Below are positions 5,380-12,308 of a stretch of DNA of 12,308 nucleotides, in pieces (positions within the stretch are counted from its first letter, which is position 1; every line of letters starts with the position of its first letter). The stretch comes from Pseudomonadota bacterium (GTDB lineage: Bacteria > Bdellovibrionota > Bacteriovoracia > Bacteriovoracales > Bacteriovoracaceae), in contig JAEYUK010000059.1 in assembly GCA_023432655.1 (NCBI GenBank), positions 1 through 12,308 of the forward strand, in the 5' to 3' direction. The position numbers and the translations under genes were made by a program. The notes under the pieces were generated by a model, which was not told the DNA's origin, did no database searches, and saw only the letters and a program-made list of their open reading frames with translations.

Positions 5380-6410
5380 AAATTTTAATTACCGGGGCGA
5401 CAGGTTTCATAGGTAAAAGACTTTCAGATAAACTTCTGACTGATGGCCATGAAATCTATGTTCTGGTCAGAAAGCAGAGCTTCGAGAAAGCACGACAAAT
5501 CTTCCAAAATAAAGATAAGGTGCATTTCATTGTTGGAGACATTTCTAATAATGATGTGCTGGAAACCGTCGGAGGAGTTGAAACTCTGCCTGACGACATT
5601 GAAAGTGTCATTCACCTGGCAGCAGTTTATGATTTAGAGACCGACGTTGCAACCGCCTACTCCCATAATGTAGTAGGGACTCAAAATATTATTTATCTCA
5701 TCCAGCGGATGAAGAATCTAAAGTATTACCACCATATCAGTACCTATGCAGTGAGCGGGCTCTACGATGGAGAATTCGGGGAAGAGCAAATAGATTCAAA
5801 ATCAGAATTCCCTGAGTTTTATTCCCGAACTAAAATGCAGGCGGAACATCTCGTACGTAATGCAAACTTAAAGAATACGAAGGTTAGAATTTATCGTTTA
5901 GGAATCATCATCGGTGACTCCCAAAGTGGTGAGATGGACAAAATCGATGGTCCTTACTACTTTCTTCGTTTTTTCAATGTGCTCGCGAAAATCAATGATA
6001 ATGTTCCTCTAAAAGTTCTGCCATTAACCTGCCATGCCAATTCAACTTTACCGCTATTACCGGTAGATACTCTGACTGATTGGCTACGTGAGATGATTTC
6101 AAAACCAACAGATCATAAACAGAGATGTTATCATCTAATACCTGATGAAAAAATCTTAGTGACTCGTTTTGTGGAAAAGACTCTCAAACTCTATGGCATC
6201 AATTTGAAAGTCATAAGGATTCCGTTTCCAAAGCTTTACGCGAGAGTCATGCCGCTTCTAAGTATTCCTAAAGAAGTCATTCCCTATATGATGTCAAAGA
6301 CCAGTTATAGTAAGTCCCAGATAAAAAAAGATTTTCCGCAGCTTAAAGCGCCATTACTCAAAGATTACCTACCCGTCATTGTTAAGGCCGCAAGAGAGAT
6401 GTTCCCATGA
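5376..6410 (+). CDS. Extended SDR similar to the N-terminal half of bacterial fatty acyl reductase; putative fatty aldehyde reductase
   Basis: This 344-residue NAD(P)-dependent extended short-chain dehydrogenase has the Rossmann motif TGATGFIG at 6-13, the HLAAVYD strand at 80-86, catalytic Ser/Thr in ISTYA (121-125), and YSRTK with Y149 and K153. The stretch RLGIIIGDSQSGEMDKIDG (174-192), followed by PYYF, closely resembles, from memory, the N-terminal reductase domain of Marinobacter fatty acyl-CoA reductase, which turns fatty aldehyde into alcohol. A PVD motif at 229-231 and a C-terminal LPVIVKAAR segment also fit. I infer that it reduces the aldehyde made by the next gene's product, though a sugar or sterol substrate is not excluded. 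ATG 5376 is chosen because the Rossmann strand starts there and it overlaps the upstream stop as ATGA; a TTG at 5337 would add 13 unneeded residues. The stop overlaps the next start in the same way. Confidence 0.85.
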   Translation: MKILITGATGFIGKRLSDKLLTDGHEIYVLVRKQSFEKARQIFQNKDKVHFIVGDISNNDVLETVGGVETLPDDIESVIHLAAVYDLETDVATAYSHNVVGTQNIIYLIQRMKNLKYYHHISTYAVSGLYDGEFGEEQIDSKSEFPEFYSRTKMQAEHLVRNANLKNTKVRIYRLGIIIGDSQSGEMDKIDGPYYFLRFFNVLAKINDNVPLKVLPLTCHANSTLPLLPVDTLTDWLREMISKPTDHKQRCYHLIPDEKILVTRFVEKTLKLYGINLKVIRIPFPKLYARVMPLLSIPKEVIPYMMSKTSYSKSQIKKDFPQLKAPLLKDYLPVIVKAAREMFP

Positions 6411-8482
6411 AAGAAATCATCATGATCGCTTTTGGCTCGGCCAAAGAAAATTTTGATGAACAGATTACCCTCCTGGGGGAAACATTTCGGGTGAAGAGGT
6501 TAGGTGTCGACTTCCATTTTGAACTGGCGGTTGAACTCATAAAAAAATACCGGCATCAGTGTGACATTCTTTGTTTTTCCGGCTTTCCGATTGATATCAA
6601 ACTCGACGGAAAAATTCATATTCACGAACAAACAAAAGCATTGAGAAAAGCCGCAGGAGACACGCCCTGGACAGATGGCGGAAACCTTAAATTCATGGCC
6701 CTCCCCTTATTTTTAAAAAACCTCGCCATGAAGGAACCCTTCCTCTTTAAAGGAAAAAGCATCGCCTTCTATTCAGGTATTGTGCAATGGGATTACCTTC
6801 CGACTTATCAGGAATTAAGTGAGGATCTCATTTTTGCAGATCCTTATTCATTAACCGGTATTCCTGCTATTGTGCGGGGACTTAATTCATTTAAAAAGAT
6901 GGCCGGCAAAGTAAGCCCTATCCTTAAACGCATTAATCTTGAACATCTTAAAGAAAAAGATTTTCAGCACAAACTGACAAAGGCCCCAACGATGAAGCCT
7001 TTTTTTGATGCGGATATCTTTGTCTTAAATGAAACTCAAATGGAGTATTTAAAACTCCAGGACCTCACCGGTAAGACCGTCATCTTAGATCAGATCGATA
7101 ATTTTTCCCGAAAACAGCTCGATGAGGCCAATGCCGACAGAGTTTATAGCTGCTTCCCGGATTTTGTGAATATGCCTCACCTGGGTTTTTCCGGTCTTGA
7201 GGCCATTCTCCTGGCCCACCTGGAGAAAAATAAACTGGATCAGGATGATCTTCTGGAGATCATTACCCATCTGAAAATTCGTCCTGAAATTTATATTCCT
7301 AAATCGCAAAAGACCAATACAGTAGAACGCTTTTCATTCGTGGTTCACCCCCTTCAACGGTCCCAGCTCTTCATGATTCCTTTAATAAAACCATTGGAAG
7401 GGACACCCTTGGGTGCCAAAATCGAAGACGCCATGAAACATGCTCCAGGATATTTTTACGGGAAAGTCACCGGCATTAAATCAGATTTTAATGGCAAAGA
7501 AGTTGAAGGTGATTTATTTGCTCTTCCCATGACTCCTAAAGTGATGATGAAACAAAAACCAGAAAAGGTTTACGATGCTCTTCATAAGATCTGCCAGGAG
7601 GCCCATAAAAAAGGTTCAAAAATAATCGGGCTAGGTGCTTACACTAAGATTGTCGGTGATGCCGGGGTGACAGTGAATGATCACTCTCCTATTCCAGTGA
7701 CCACCGGAAATTCTCTCTCGGCTTCTGCAACTCTTTGGGCCGCAAGTTTTGGCGTAGAGAAAATGGGACTCGTCCATAAAGAAAAAGGTGTGTACCAGGG
7801 AACCGCTATGGTGATCGGTGCCACAGGAAGTATTGGTAAAGTTTGTGCCCGGATTCTCACTAATCAGTGGAAACGAATTGTCGTCTCCGCTCCTAGACCC
7901 TATAAAATTTTGGAACTCATTGCTGAATTAAAAAAACAGAATCCAAATACAGAAGTGATAGGAACGAGTAATCCTGATAAATATTCTGATGAATGCGATC
8001 TGATCGTCACTTCAACTTCAGCTCAGGGTGAAGCCGTTCTGGATATAATGAAAGTAAAACCCGGTTGCGTGATTTGTGATGTCAGTAGGCCATTCGATAT
8101 TGGTCTGGAAGACGCTTCCAAACGACCTGATGTTTTAGTTATTGCCAGTGGAGAGGTGGCACTCCCTGGAGATGTGAAAATCGATAAGAGTATTGGTCTT
8201 CCGGGAAACATTGTATATGCCTGTCTGGCAGAAACCGCTCTTCTCGCTCTGGAAGGACGGCATGAATCTTTCAGTTTATCTCGGGATCTTTCCTATGAAC
8301 GGGTCTGTGAAATTGATCAGCTGGCCCGTAAGCATGGTGTCCGTTTGGCAGCAGTCATGGGCCATACAGGAGAGATAACGGATGAGGAAATTGCCTTATG
8401 TCGAAAGCATGCCGAGAAGGCGCGGCTTAAGTCTTCTGTAAAAGCTGAACCTGATACATCTGAACCAGTTCCTCAGAAATAA
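6407..8482 (+). CDS. Two-domain protein: N-terminal 'quinate dehydrogenase-like' region fused to a long-chain acyl-ACP reductase-like domain
   Basis: This protein has 691 residues, about twice the size of cyanobacterial acyl-ACP reductase (AAR). Residues about 308-650 align by motif with AAR: FSFVVHPL (309-316), GLGAYTKIVGDAGVTV (408-423), VTTGNS (431-436), the nucleotide-binding GATGSIG (471-477), CDVSRPFD (557-564) and YACLAETALLALEG (604-617). C606 sits where AAR has the Cys that forms the acyl thioester. The expected reaction is acyl-ACP or acyl-CoA plus NADPH to fatty aldehyde. Residues 1-300 form a separate region (IAFGSAKENFDEQITLLGE, about 7-25; DIFVLNETQMEYL, 203-215) that reminds me of stand-alone proteins labelled 'quinate 5-dehydrogenase' in databases; its role is unknown. 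The start overlaps the preceding stop as ATGA. The last 56 bp overlap the convergent DUF3419 gene. The C-terminal 20 residues are Pro/Ser/Glu-rich and probably disordered. Confidence 0.85.
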   Translation: MKEIIMIAFGSAKENFDEQITLLGETFRVKRLGVDFHFELAVELIKKYRHQCDILCFSGFPIDIKLDGKIHIHEQTKALRKAAGDTPWTDGGNLKFMALPLFLKNLAMKEPFLFKGKSIAFYSGIVQWDYLPTYQELSEDLIFADPYSLTGIPAIVRGLNSFKKMAGKVSPILKRINLEHLKEKDFQHKLTKAPTMKPFFDADIFVLNETQMEYLKLQDLTGKTVILDQIDNFSRKQLDEANADRVYSCFPDFVNMPHLGFSGLEAILLAHLEKNKLDQDDLLEIITHLKIRPEIYIPKSQKTNTVERFSFVVHPLQRSQLFMIPLIKPLEGTPLGAKIEDAMKHAPGYFYGKVTGIKSDFNGKEVEGDLFALPMTPKVMMKQKPEKVYDALHKICQEAHKKGSKIIGLGAYTKIVGDAGVTVNDHSPIPVTTGNSLSASATLWAASFGVEKMGLVHKEKGVYQGTAMVIGATGSIGKVCARILTNQWKRIVVSAPRPYKILELIAELKKQNPNTEVIGTSNPDKYSDECDLIVTSTSAQGEAVLDIMKVKPGCVICDVSRPFDIGLEDASKRPDVLVIASGEVALPGDVKIDKSIGLPGNIVYACLAETALLALEGRHESFSLSRDLSYERVCEIDQLARKHGVRLAAVMGHTGEITDEEIALCRKHAEKARLKSSVKAEPDTSEPVPQK

Positions 8483-9482
8483 TAGCCTGATACTCTTTGG
8501 TGACATCTTTAAAGCCTCTAATGTCGGTATTTTCAGTTTCTCTGAGATAAAAACGATTCACAATCATTCCGCCAGAGGACATATTCCGGGCGAGCATCTG
8601 GATGTAATTCCGTTCGATATCTCCAGATAAATAACTTGGAACATCACTCAGAGAAATAAAATCGTATTTCGTTTCTTCCTTTCTCTCGAAAATAGAGCCT
8701 TGTTGATAAACTGGGGAACAAGTGGAATTTTTAATTTTATTGAAAAGCTCCTCACTAAATTCAATCGGAAGTCCCTCCTCATGAAGTATTTTGCCGCAAA
8801 GACAAAGTTGTAAGAAATGGCTCTTTTTAATTTCTAGGTTAAATAAACGATCAAAGGCTCCGTGGTAATAATCAAAATAAGATAAAGGGGAGTTTTTCTG
8901 GATAAAACTTCCTTTATAGAGAAGAGAATTAAACATCGCCTTATTACCGACGATCTTTAAGAGGAGGCTCCAACGGATGCCTTTAATATTATCTTCATAA
9001 AACTTATAGGGATTGGAAGCAGTAAACACTCCTTCCCTTACCTTTTGAGGGAAAAGGAGTTTTGTGAGCTTGGAAAAAGTAATAAATGTCTTCTCCCACT
9101 TCCCCCAATACAAAGGAGGAACTCCGGGGTTATTCTTAAGGTGAAACTGAAAGAACTGTTTAAACTTATCATCTAGTTTGAGTTGATTAAAAATGGCTTC
9201 CGTTTCGTGACTATTCTCACTGGTCCAGAAACTGATCGCGTTAGAGCGGGTCAACTGTTTAATTGTTTCAAGCTTTAATTCGATCAACATCAGCTGATCG
9301 GAAGAGACATCGACGATGCGTAACTCCTCTGGATTTCCAGCAAGAAATGGAAGGGCGCGAGAACCACTTCCTCCCACAGTGAGAATTTTTCTGGAGTTTA
9401 ACTTCTGGATGAGCCGGTACTCCATGTAAGTATCTTCATTGGCCATGGAGTAATTTAAATTTTGAAAATAATTTTGTGTCAT
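8427..9482 (-). CDS. DUF3419 family, BtaA-like SAM:diacylglycerol 3-amino-3-carboxypropyl transferase
   Basis: BtaA-type enzymes move the aminocarboxypropyl group of S-adenosylmethionine onto diacylglycerol, giving diacylglyceryl-homoserine, the precursor of betaine lipids. The 351-residue protein shows the family pattern: an aromatic- and acid-containing N-terminus (SMANEDTYMEYRL, 12-24), the SAM-binding loop ILTVGGSGSRAL (33-44), then RIVDVSSDQLMLIELKL (55-71), where Asp58 would contact SAM, and a late strand and loop FISLSDVPSYLS (275-286). It is slightly shorter than typical BtaA. No BtaB-type N-methyltransferase is in the window, so the product could stay as homoserine lipid or be a different aminocarboxypropylated lipid. 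A ribosome binding site TTAGGA lies just before the ATG and overlaps the stop of the upstream barrel gene 6 bases away, so it is the last gene of the minus-strand operon. Family call is good; substrate is inference. Confidence 0.75.
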   Translation of the reverse strand: MTQNYFQNLNYSMANEDTYMEYRLIQKLNSRKILTVGGSGSRALPFLAGNPEELRIVDVSSDQLMLIELKLETIKQLTRSNAISFWTSENSHETEAIFNQLKLDDKFKQFFQFHLKNNPGVPPLYWGKWEKTFITFSKLTKLLFPQKVREGVFTASNPYKFYEDNIKGIRWSLLLKIVGNKAMFNSLLYKGSFIQKNSPLSYFDYYHGAFDRLFNLEIKKSHFLQLCLCGKILHEEGLPIEFSEELFNKIKNSTCSPVYQQGSIFERKEETKYDFISLSDVPSYLSGDIERNYIQMLARNMSSGGMIVNRFYLRETENTDIRGFKDVTKEYQAIISEELVQMYQVQLLQKT

Positions 9483-9488
9483 AAATTC

Positions 9489-10655
9489 CTAATAAGTAAA
9501 ATTCACGTCCAGTAGAAATCGATCTTGATTACGAAAGAAACCAAAGAGTTGAGTGTCGTTTTTTTCACCATGGATATTGTCGTAGGTCACACTGTACTTC
9601 CAGTCAGAAAACTCGAAGGATGATTTCAATTGAATCCATGAATCATCATGAGAGAAATTCCTAAAGTACATCACCTGAGGCTTCCACCATTTATGTCCGG
9701 TGTATTCAGAACGAACTCCAAAAAAATGTCTCTCAGTAGAAAAGTCGGCCTGACCTTGAATCCCTAATAGAAAATCATCGTAAGTGCGGTCAATTCCCGC
9801 CAGGATTTGAAAATGGTTTTCTTTTTCAAAATTTATGAGATCTTTCTGAACCAAGTCATCAAAAGTAAAAAGAGCATCTCCTCTAATAACCCAATCATTC
9901 CAGACGTAACTCGCAGAGGTTCCCAGGGAATCGACTAAATGATGAGTCGCTTCCGCCTTAAAGGACGTAAGAGATGTTGGCTTAAGTGTTTGGAAAGTAG
10001 GACGGCTAAAATGGTGGTAGTACAAAAGACTAAAATCCAGTCCATTGTCAAAAAGGTACTGTAAGCGTGTTCCGTATTCGAGGTCTTTAAACCAGGGGCG
10101 ATCAACCACGCCTCCTCGGTACTGAACGAAATCGGGAGTGGGATCAAAAGCAGAATCTTGGTACGGAAGACGATCCCCATTAGGCCAAAGAGTCAGCATG
10201 AACTGCATCTGAAACTTATTCCATTTGATGGTATCGTTGATTCCGAAAACAGAGCGCTTTGACCAGGAAAGATCATTAAAAATGAACTCCGAATAATCCC
10301 GGGGATTGGCCACATCCAAAAGCTGAAGACCAAATGTTTCTGAAAAGCGGTAGCGTAGAAAACCAATCTGGAAACTATTATTATTGGTAAAAAACTCTAC
10401 CGAGGCATCCAGGGGATCAATGATCACGCGCTCATCACTGGAAGTGTAATCTAAAACCCGAACTTTTAATTTCTTTCTTATCCCAAGTTTTTCACCAAAA
10501 GCTTCAGAGGAGTATTCAGGGATATAGTAAAGGAAGGTGTTATCCGCCTTCCCACTTTCTGTAAAATAACTACTCCTAGCTCCCAGAGTTAGGCTTCGTT
10601 CTGAAAAGTCCTGCCCCCATGAGAGTAAAGGGAATAAAAGTAGAAGAAAAATCAT
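9489..10655 (-). CDS. Outer-membrane beta-barrel protein, likely part of a permease/LolA-like export set
   Basis: This 388-residue protein has a very short signal peptide, MIFLLLLFPLLSWG with cleavage before QDF; it has no basic residue near its start, which is unusual. An in-frame stop directly precedes the ATG, so no longer form exists. The mature part is rich in aromatic residues with many alternating polar/hydrophobic stretches, and the last strand is FLLDVNFTY, ending in an aromatic residue, which is the usual BAM recognition signal. Repeated strands such as FQIGFLRYRF and LQYLFDNGLDFSLLYYHHF fit a barrel of roughly 14-18 strands. I cannot name the family; DUF1302-like barrels next to LolA-like proteins are the nearest analogy. 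The start overlaps the stop of the LolA-like gene as ATGA, so the two products are probably made in step. A role as an outer-membrane acceptor or channel is inferred from context. Confidence 0.75.
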   Translation of the reverse strand: MIFLLLLFPLLSWGQDFSERSLTLGARSSYFTESGKADNTFLYYIPEYSSEAFGEKLGIRKKLKVRVLDYTSSDERVIIDPLDASVEFFTNNNSFQIGFLRYRFSETFGLQLLDVANPRDYSEFIFNDLSWSKRSVFGINDTIKWNKFQMQFMLTLWPNGDRLPYQDSAFDPTPDFVQYRGGVVDRPWFKDLEYGTRLQYLFDNGLDFSLLYYHHFSRPTFQTLKPTSLTSFKAEATHHLVDSLGTSASYVWNDWVIRGDALFTFDDLVQKDLINFEKENHFQILAGIDRTYDDFLLGIQGQADFSTERHFFGVRSEYTGHKWWKPQVMYFRNFSHDDSWIQLKSSFEFSDWKYSVTYDNIHGEKNDTQLFGFFRNQDRFLLDVNFTY

Positions 10656-11338
10656 TCAAGGCTCTTCTCGTTAAACATACTATCCGGGAAGGCCTTATTT
10701 TCCATTTTCTCAATCAAGATATTTGAGAACTGATCTTTCTTTAAATTATCTACGATATGAATTTTACGAGGGCGCATCATACCGAGAGTATTCTGATAAT
10801 CCTCATAGGTGGCAGTCTTGATCACTTTCCCAGAAAGGGTCAAGAACTCGGCCTTAAGAGGTCGTTTATCTTTGGCATCAACCCACACTCTAATTTTGGA
10901 GTAAGTCAGACCTGTTTTTTTTGCCTCTAAAAAGAGCTCCCACTCCTTAGCATCCTTCTTTTCCACTTTATAAGAATAGTCTCCGGCCCATCTCATACGG
11001 GAAATATCTCCGTTGGCCGCTTCTCCGGTTAATTTCTGATTGAGTGAAACTCTTACCGAACGCCTGATATTTGGGACGTAGACCCACATATTTTCACCGA
11101 TCATAAGCATATTGCGCCCAAGGTTTTTCTTAGGTGCCAGGACTTTAATAAGAGTTTTATCGTTTCCTTTCAGATAGACCAGAAAGCTTGCGTCTTCTTC
11201 TTTAGGCGAAACGATTCTCACCTGCATAAGATAAGCATCACTGGGGTTTCGGTATTTATCTACTTCTTCCAAAAGATCCGCGCTGAAAGCGGAAAAGCTC
11301 AGAAGAAATAATAATAAACCCAGGAAAGATAACTTCAT
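10652..11338 (-). CDS. Periplasmic LolA-like protein (outer membrane lipoprotein-sorting family, PF17131 type)
   Basis: This 228-residue protein has a clear signal peptide cleaved at AFSA|D (residue 20). The signature region at about 68-121 reads LAPKKNLGRNMLMIGENMW, then YVPNIRRSVRVS, LTGEAANGDISRM and a GDYSY turn, which fits the family whose members resemble LolA/LolB half-barrels and are found with RND- or MacB-type permeases. Such proteins are thought to carry a lipid or lipoprotein across the periplasm. The start is fixed by the signal peptide and by an AGAGG site five bases upstream; an upstream in-frame start at 11425 would place the signal peptide internally and run inside the permease gene. 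It begins 1 base after the permease stop and ends overlapping the barrel gene start, so the genes form one unit. Cargo unknown. Confidence 0.88.
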   Translation of the reverse strand: MKLSFLGLLLFLLSFSAFSADLLEEVDKYRNPSDAYLMQVRIVSPKEEDASFLVYLKGNDKTLIKVLAPKKNLGRNMLMIGENMWVYVPNIRRSVRVSLNQKLTGEAANGDISRMRWAGDYSYKVEKKDAKEWELFLEAKKTGLTYSKIRVWVDAKDKRPLKAEFLTLSGKVIKTATYEDYQNTLGMMRPRKIHIVDNLKKDQFSNILIEKMENKAFPDSMFNEKSLE

Positions 11339-11339
11339 A

Positions 11340-12308
11340 TTAACCTCTAAGTAACTCAGTGATTGGCAGTTTGAGAATTCTTTTTCCGGCCATTGCTGTT
11401 CCAATGACACTGGAAAATATTCCAATCAAATAACAAACGGGAATAAACGATGCCTGTAACTCTACAAATGTTGTAAATTGTCTGGTGATCCCTGGGCCCG
11501 GCGGCATCTGAATCCCTTGTGAGAGGATAGTCCAGTTACATAGATAAGAGAGCACTACCCCGATCGTCGCCCCCAAAAAACCAAGGAGTAAACTTTCAGT
11601 CAGAAGTAAAGTCATGACTTCATTATGGGAGTCCCCATTGGCGCGGAGATTACCGATCTCTCCTTTTCTCTCCTGGATAATCGTGCTTACCGTATTAAAG
11701 ATTCCGAGCACAACAATCACGACGATCACGATGAAGATGAAACCAAATTGAGCTTGAAGGAAATCCACAGAGTTTTGGTAATAAACTTTATCCAGGACGT
11801 TAAAGGGAGTGGCTTCAAAATTTGGATTCTGGTTTACCCAAGACTCCAGATTTGGCCAGTCTTCTAGATGCTTGAGCCCTAAAGCAATCGTTTCAACTTT
11901 GTTGGTATCTAAAAGTTCCTGTGCCTTAGTTAATTGAATTCTAAAAAAAGTATCATCAAAGCTTTTCATTCCCGCGAAGAAAATCCCGGTCACATAAACA
12001 TCAATAGCATTAAGACTTCCAGCATTGGTGTTAGCGAGGACAGTGACCCGATCCCCCACTTTCACCTTTAAAGCTTCGGCCAGGCCTTTTCCGAGAATGA
12101 TCCCCTCTTCTTCGTCTGAAAGTATTTTCCCTTCAATGACATTTAAAGTCGTGAAGAACTTCGACTCACTTATTCCATCCACTCCTTCTCCGGCACCGGA
12201 GAGAGTTTTTTCGCCGTTATTTAAAAGCGCATAAAAAGAAATTCGAGGAAAGACAAATTCAACTTCCGGACGTTGTTTTAATTCTTCGACGAAGGATGAA
12301 TCGGGACT
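11340..12308 (-). CDS. ABC transporter permease, MacB/LolE/FtsX type, N-terminus outside window
   Basis: The visible 323 residues run open to the right edge; a GTG at 12182 is internal, because the frame continues through 43 more codons of matching domain sequence. Residues about 1-160 are the periplasmic MacB_PCD domain: EGKILSDEEEGIILGKGLAEAL, KVGDRVTVLA, VTGIFFAGMKSFDD and a TKAQELL helix. Three membrane segments follow at about 190-206, 238-258 and 288-307. The first ends in the FtsX-domain signature NTVSTIIQERKGEIGNLRANG. The loop QMPPGPGITRQF (about 267-278) is typical of permeases paired with LolA-like proteins. The protein ends ELLRG, as MacB/LolE proteins often do. The first membrane segment and the ATPase gene must lie to the right. 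Expected role: extract a lipid or lipoprotein from the outer face of the inner membrane and pass it to the LolA-like protein. Confidence 0.9.
   Translation of the reverse strand, partial: SPDSSFVEELKQRPEVEFVFPRISFYALLNNGEKTLSGAGEGVDGISESKFFTTLNVIEGKILSDEEEGIILGKGLAEALKVKVGDRVTVLANTNAGSLNAIDVYVTGIFFAGMKSFDDTFFRIQLTKAQELLDTNKVETIALGLKHLEDWPNLESWVNQNPNFEATPFNVLDKVYYQNSVDFLQAQFGFIFIVIVVIVVLGIFNTVSTIIQERKGEIGNLRANGDSHNEVMTLLLTESLLLGFLGATIGVVLSYLCNWTILSQGIQMPPGPGITRQFTTFVELQASFIPVCYLIGIFSSVIGTAMAGKRILKLPITELLRG

Noticed and set aside
11339..11425. Extended N-terminus of the LolA-like protein
   Set aside because: It overlaps the permease gene and would bury a textbook signal peptide; the inner ATG has a good ribosome binding site.
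11625..11867. 80-codon plus-strand frame opposite the permease
   Set aside because: It lies over the conserved FtsX region of the permease and its protein has no recognisable feature; it is best explained as a shadow frame.
12180..12182. GTG as the start of a complete permease
   Set aside because: The frame continues without a stop to the window edge, with sequence that fits the periplasmic domain, and the first membrane segment is missing.
1..12308. Mobile elements, CRISPR arrays, tRNA or rRNA genes, prophage or defence genes
   Set aside because: No transposase, integrase, regularly spaced repeat, cloverleaf sequence or known defence domain was seen on reading both strands.

Overview
The window looks like chromosomal housekeeping and envelope DNA from a Gram-negative bacterium with an outer membrane, of moderate-to-low GC content by eye. 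The mix of genes suggests the Bdellovibrionota, perhaps a Bacteriovorax/Peredibacter-like predator: lipoprotein trypsin homologues, a DksA-type regulator and short secreted proteins of unknown function. That placement is an inference from protein flavour. No rRNA or tRNA was available to confirm it.

Layout. (1) 2-1487, plus strand: the 3' part of ruvX/yqgF (its start lies off the left edge) followed by mltG, a pairing also seen in other bacteria. (2) 1476-2819, minus strand: a secreted, probably lipid-anchored trypsin-fold protein whose catalytic His and Ser are both replaced, so it looks like a pseudoprotease. It converges on mltG with a 12-bp overlap. (3) 2820-3140: a divergent intergenic region with inverted repeats and a good sigma70-type promoter for the next gene. 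(4) 3141-3512: a DksA/TraR-family regulator, re-started here at a GTG with a strong ribosome binding site, followed by a clear intrinsic terminator. (5) 3561-8482, plus strand: a four-gene operon of a secreted protein of unknown function, a diacylglycerol-kinase-family lipid kinase, an SDR resembling the aldehyde-reductase half of Marinobacter fatty acyl reductase, and a 691-residue protein whose C-terminal half resembles cyanobacterial acyl-ACP reductase. The last three are joined by ATGA start/stop overlaps. (6) 8427-12308, minus strand, running off the right edge: an FtsX/MacB-type ABC permease, a LolA-like periplasmic protein (outer-membrane lipoprotein-sorting type), an outer-membrane beta-barrel and a BtaA-like (DUF3419) SAM-dependent transferase, all tightly packed.

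Taken together, the right two thirds of the window holds two convergent operons that both appear to deal with membrane lipids. One could reduce acyl-ACP to aldehyde and then alcohol, and phosphorylate a lipid. The other could make a betaine- or homoserine-type head group and move material from inner to outer membrane. Their last genes overlap tail-to-tail by 56 bp. The idea that they form a lipid-remodelling and export locus is inference, but each part has recognisable motifs. I saw no mobile element, CRISPR array, tRNA or rRNA.
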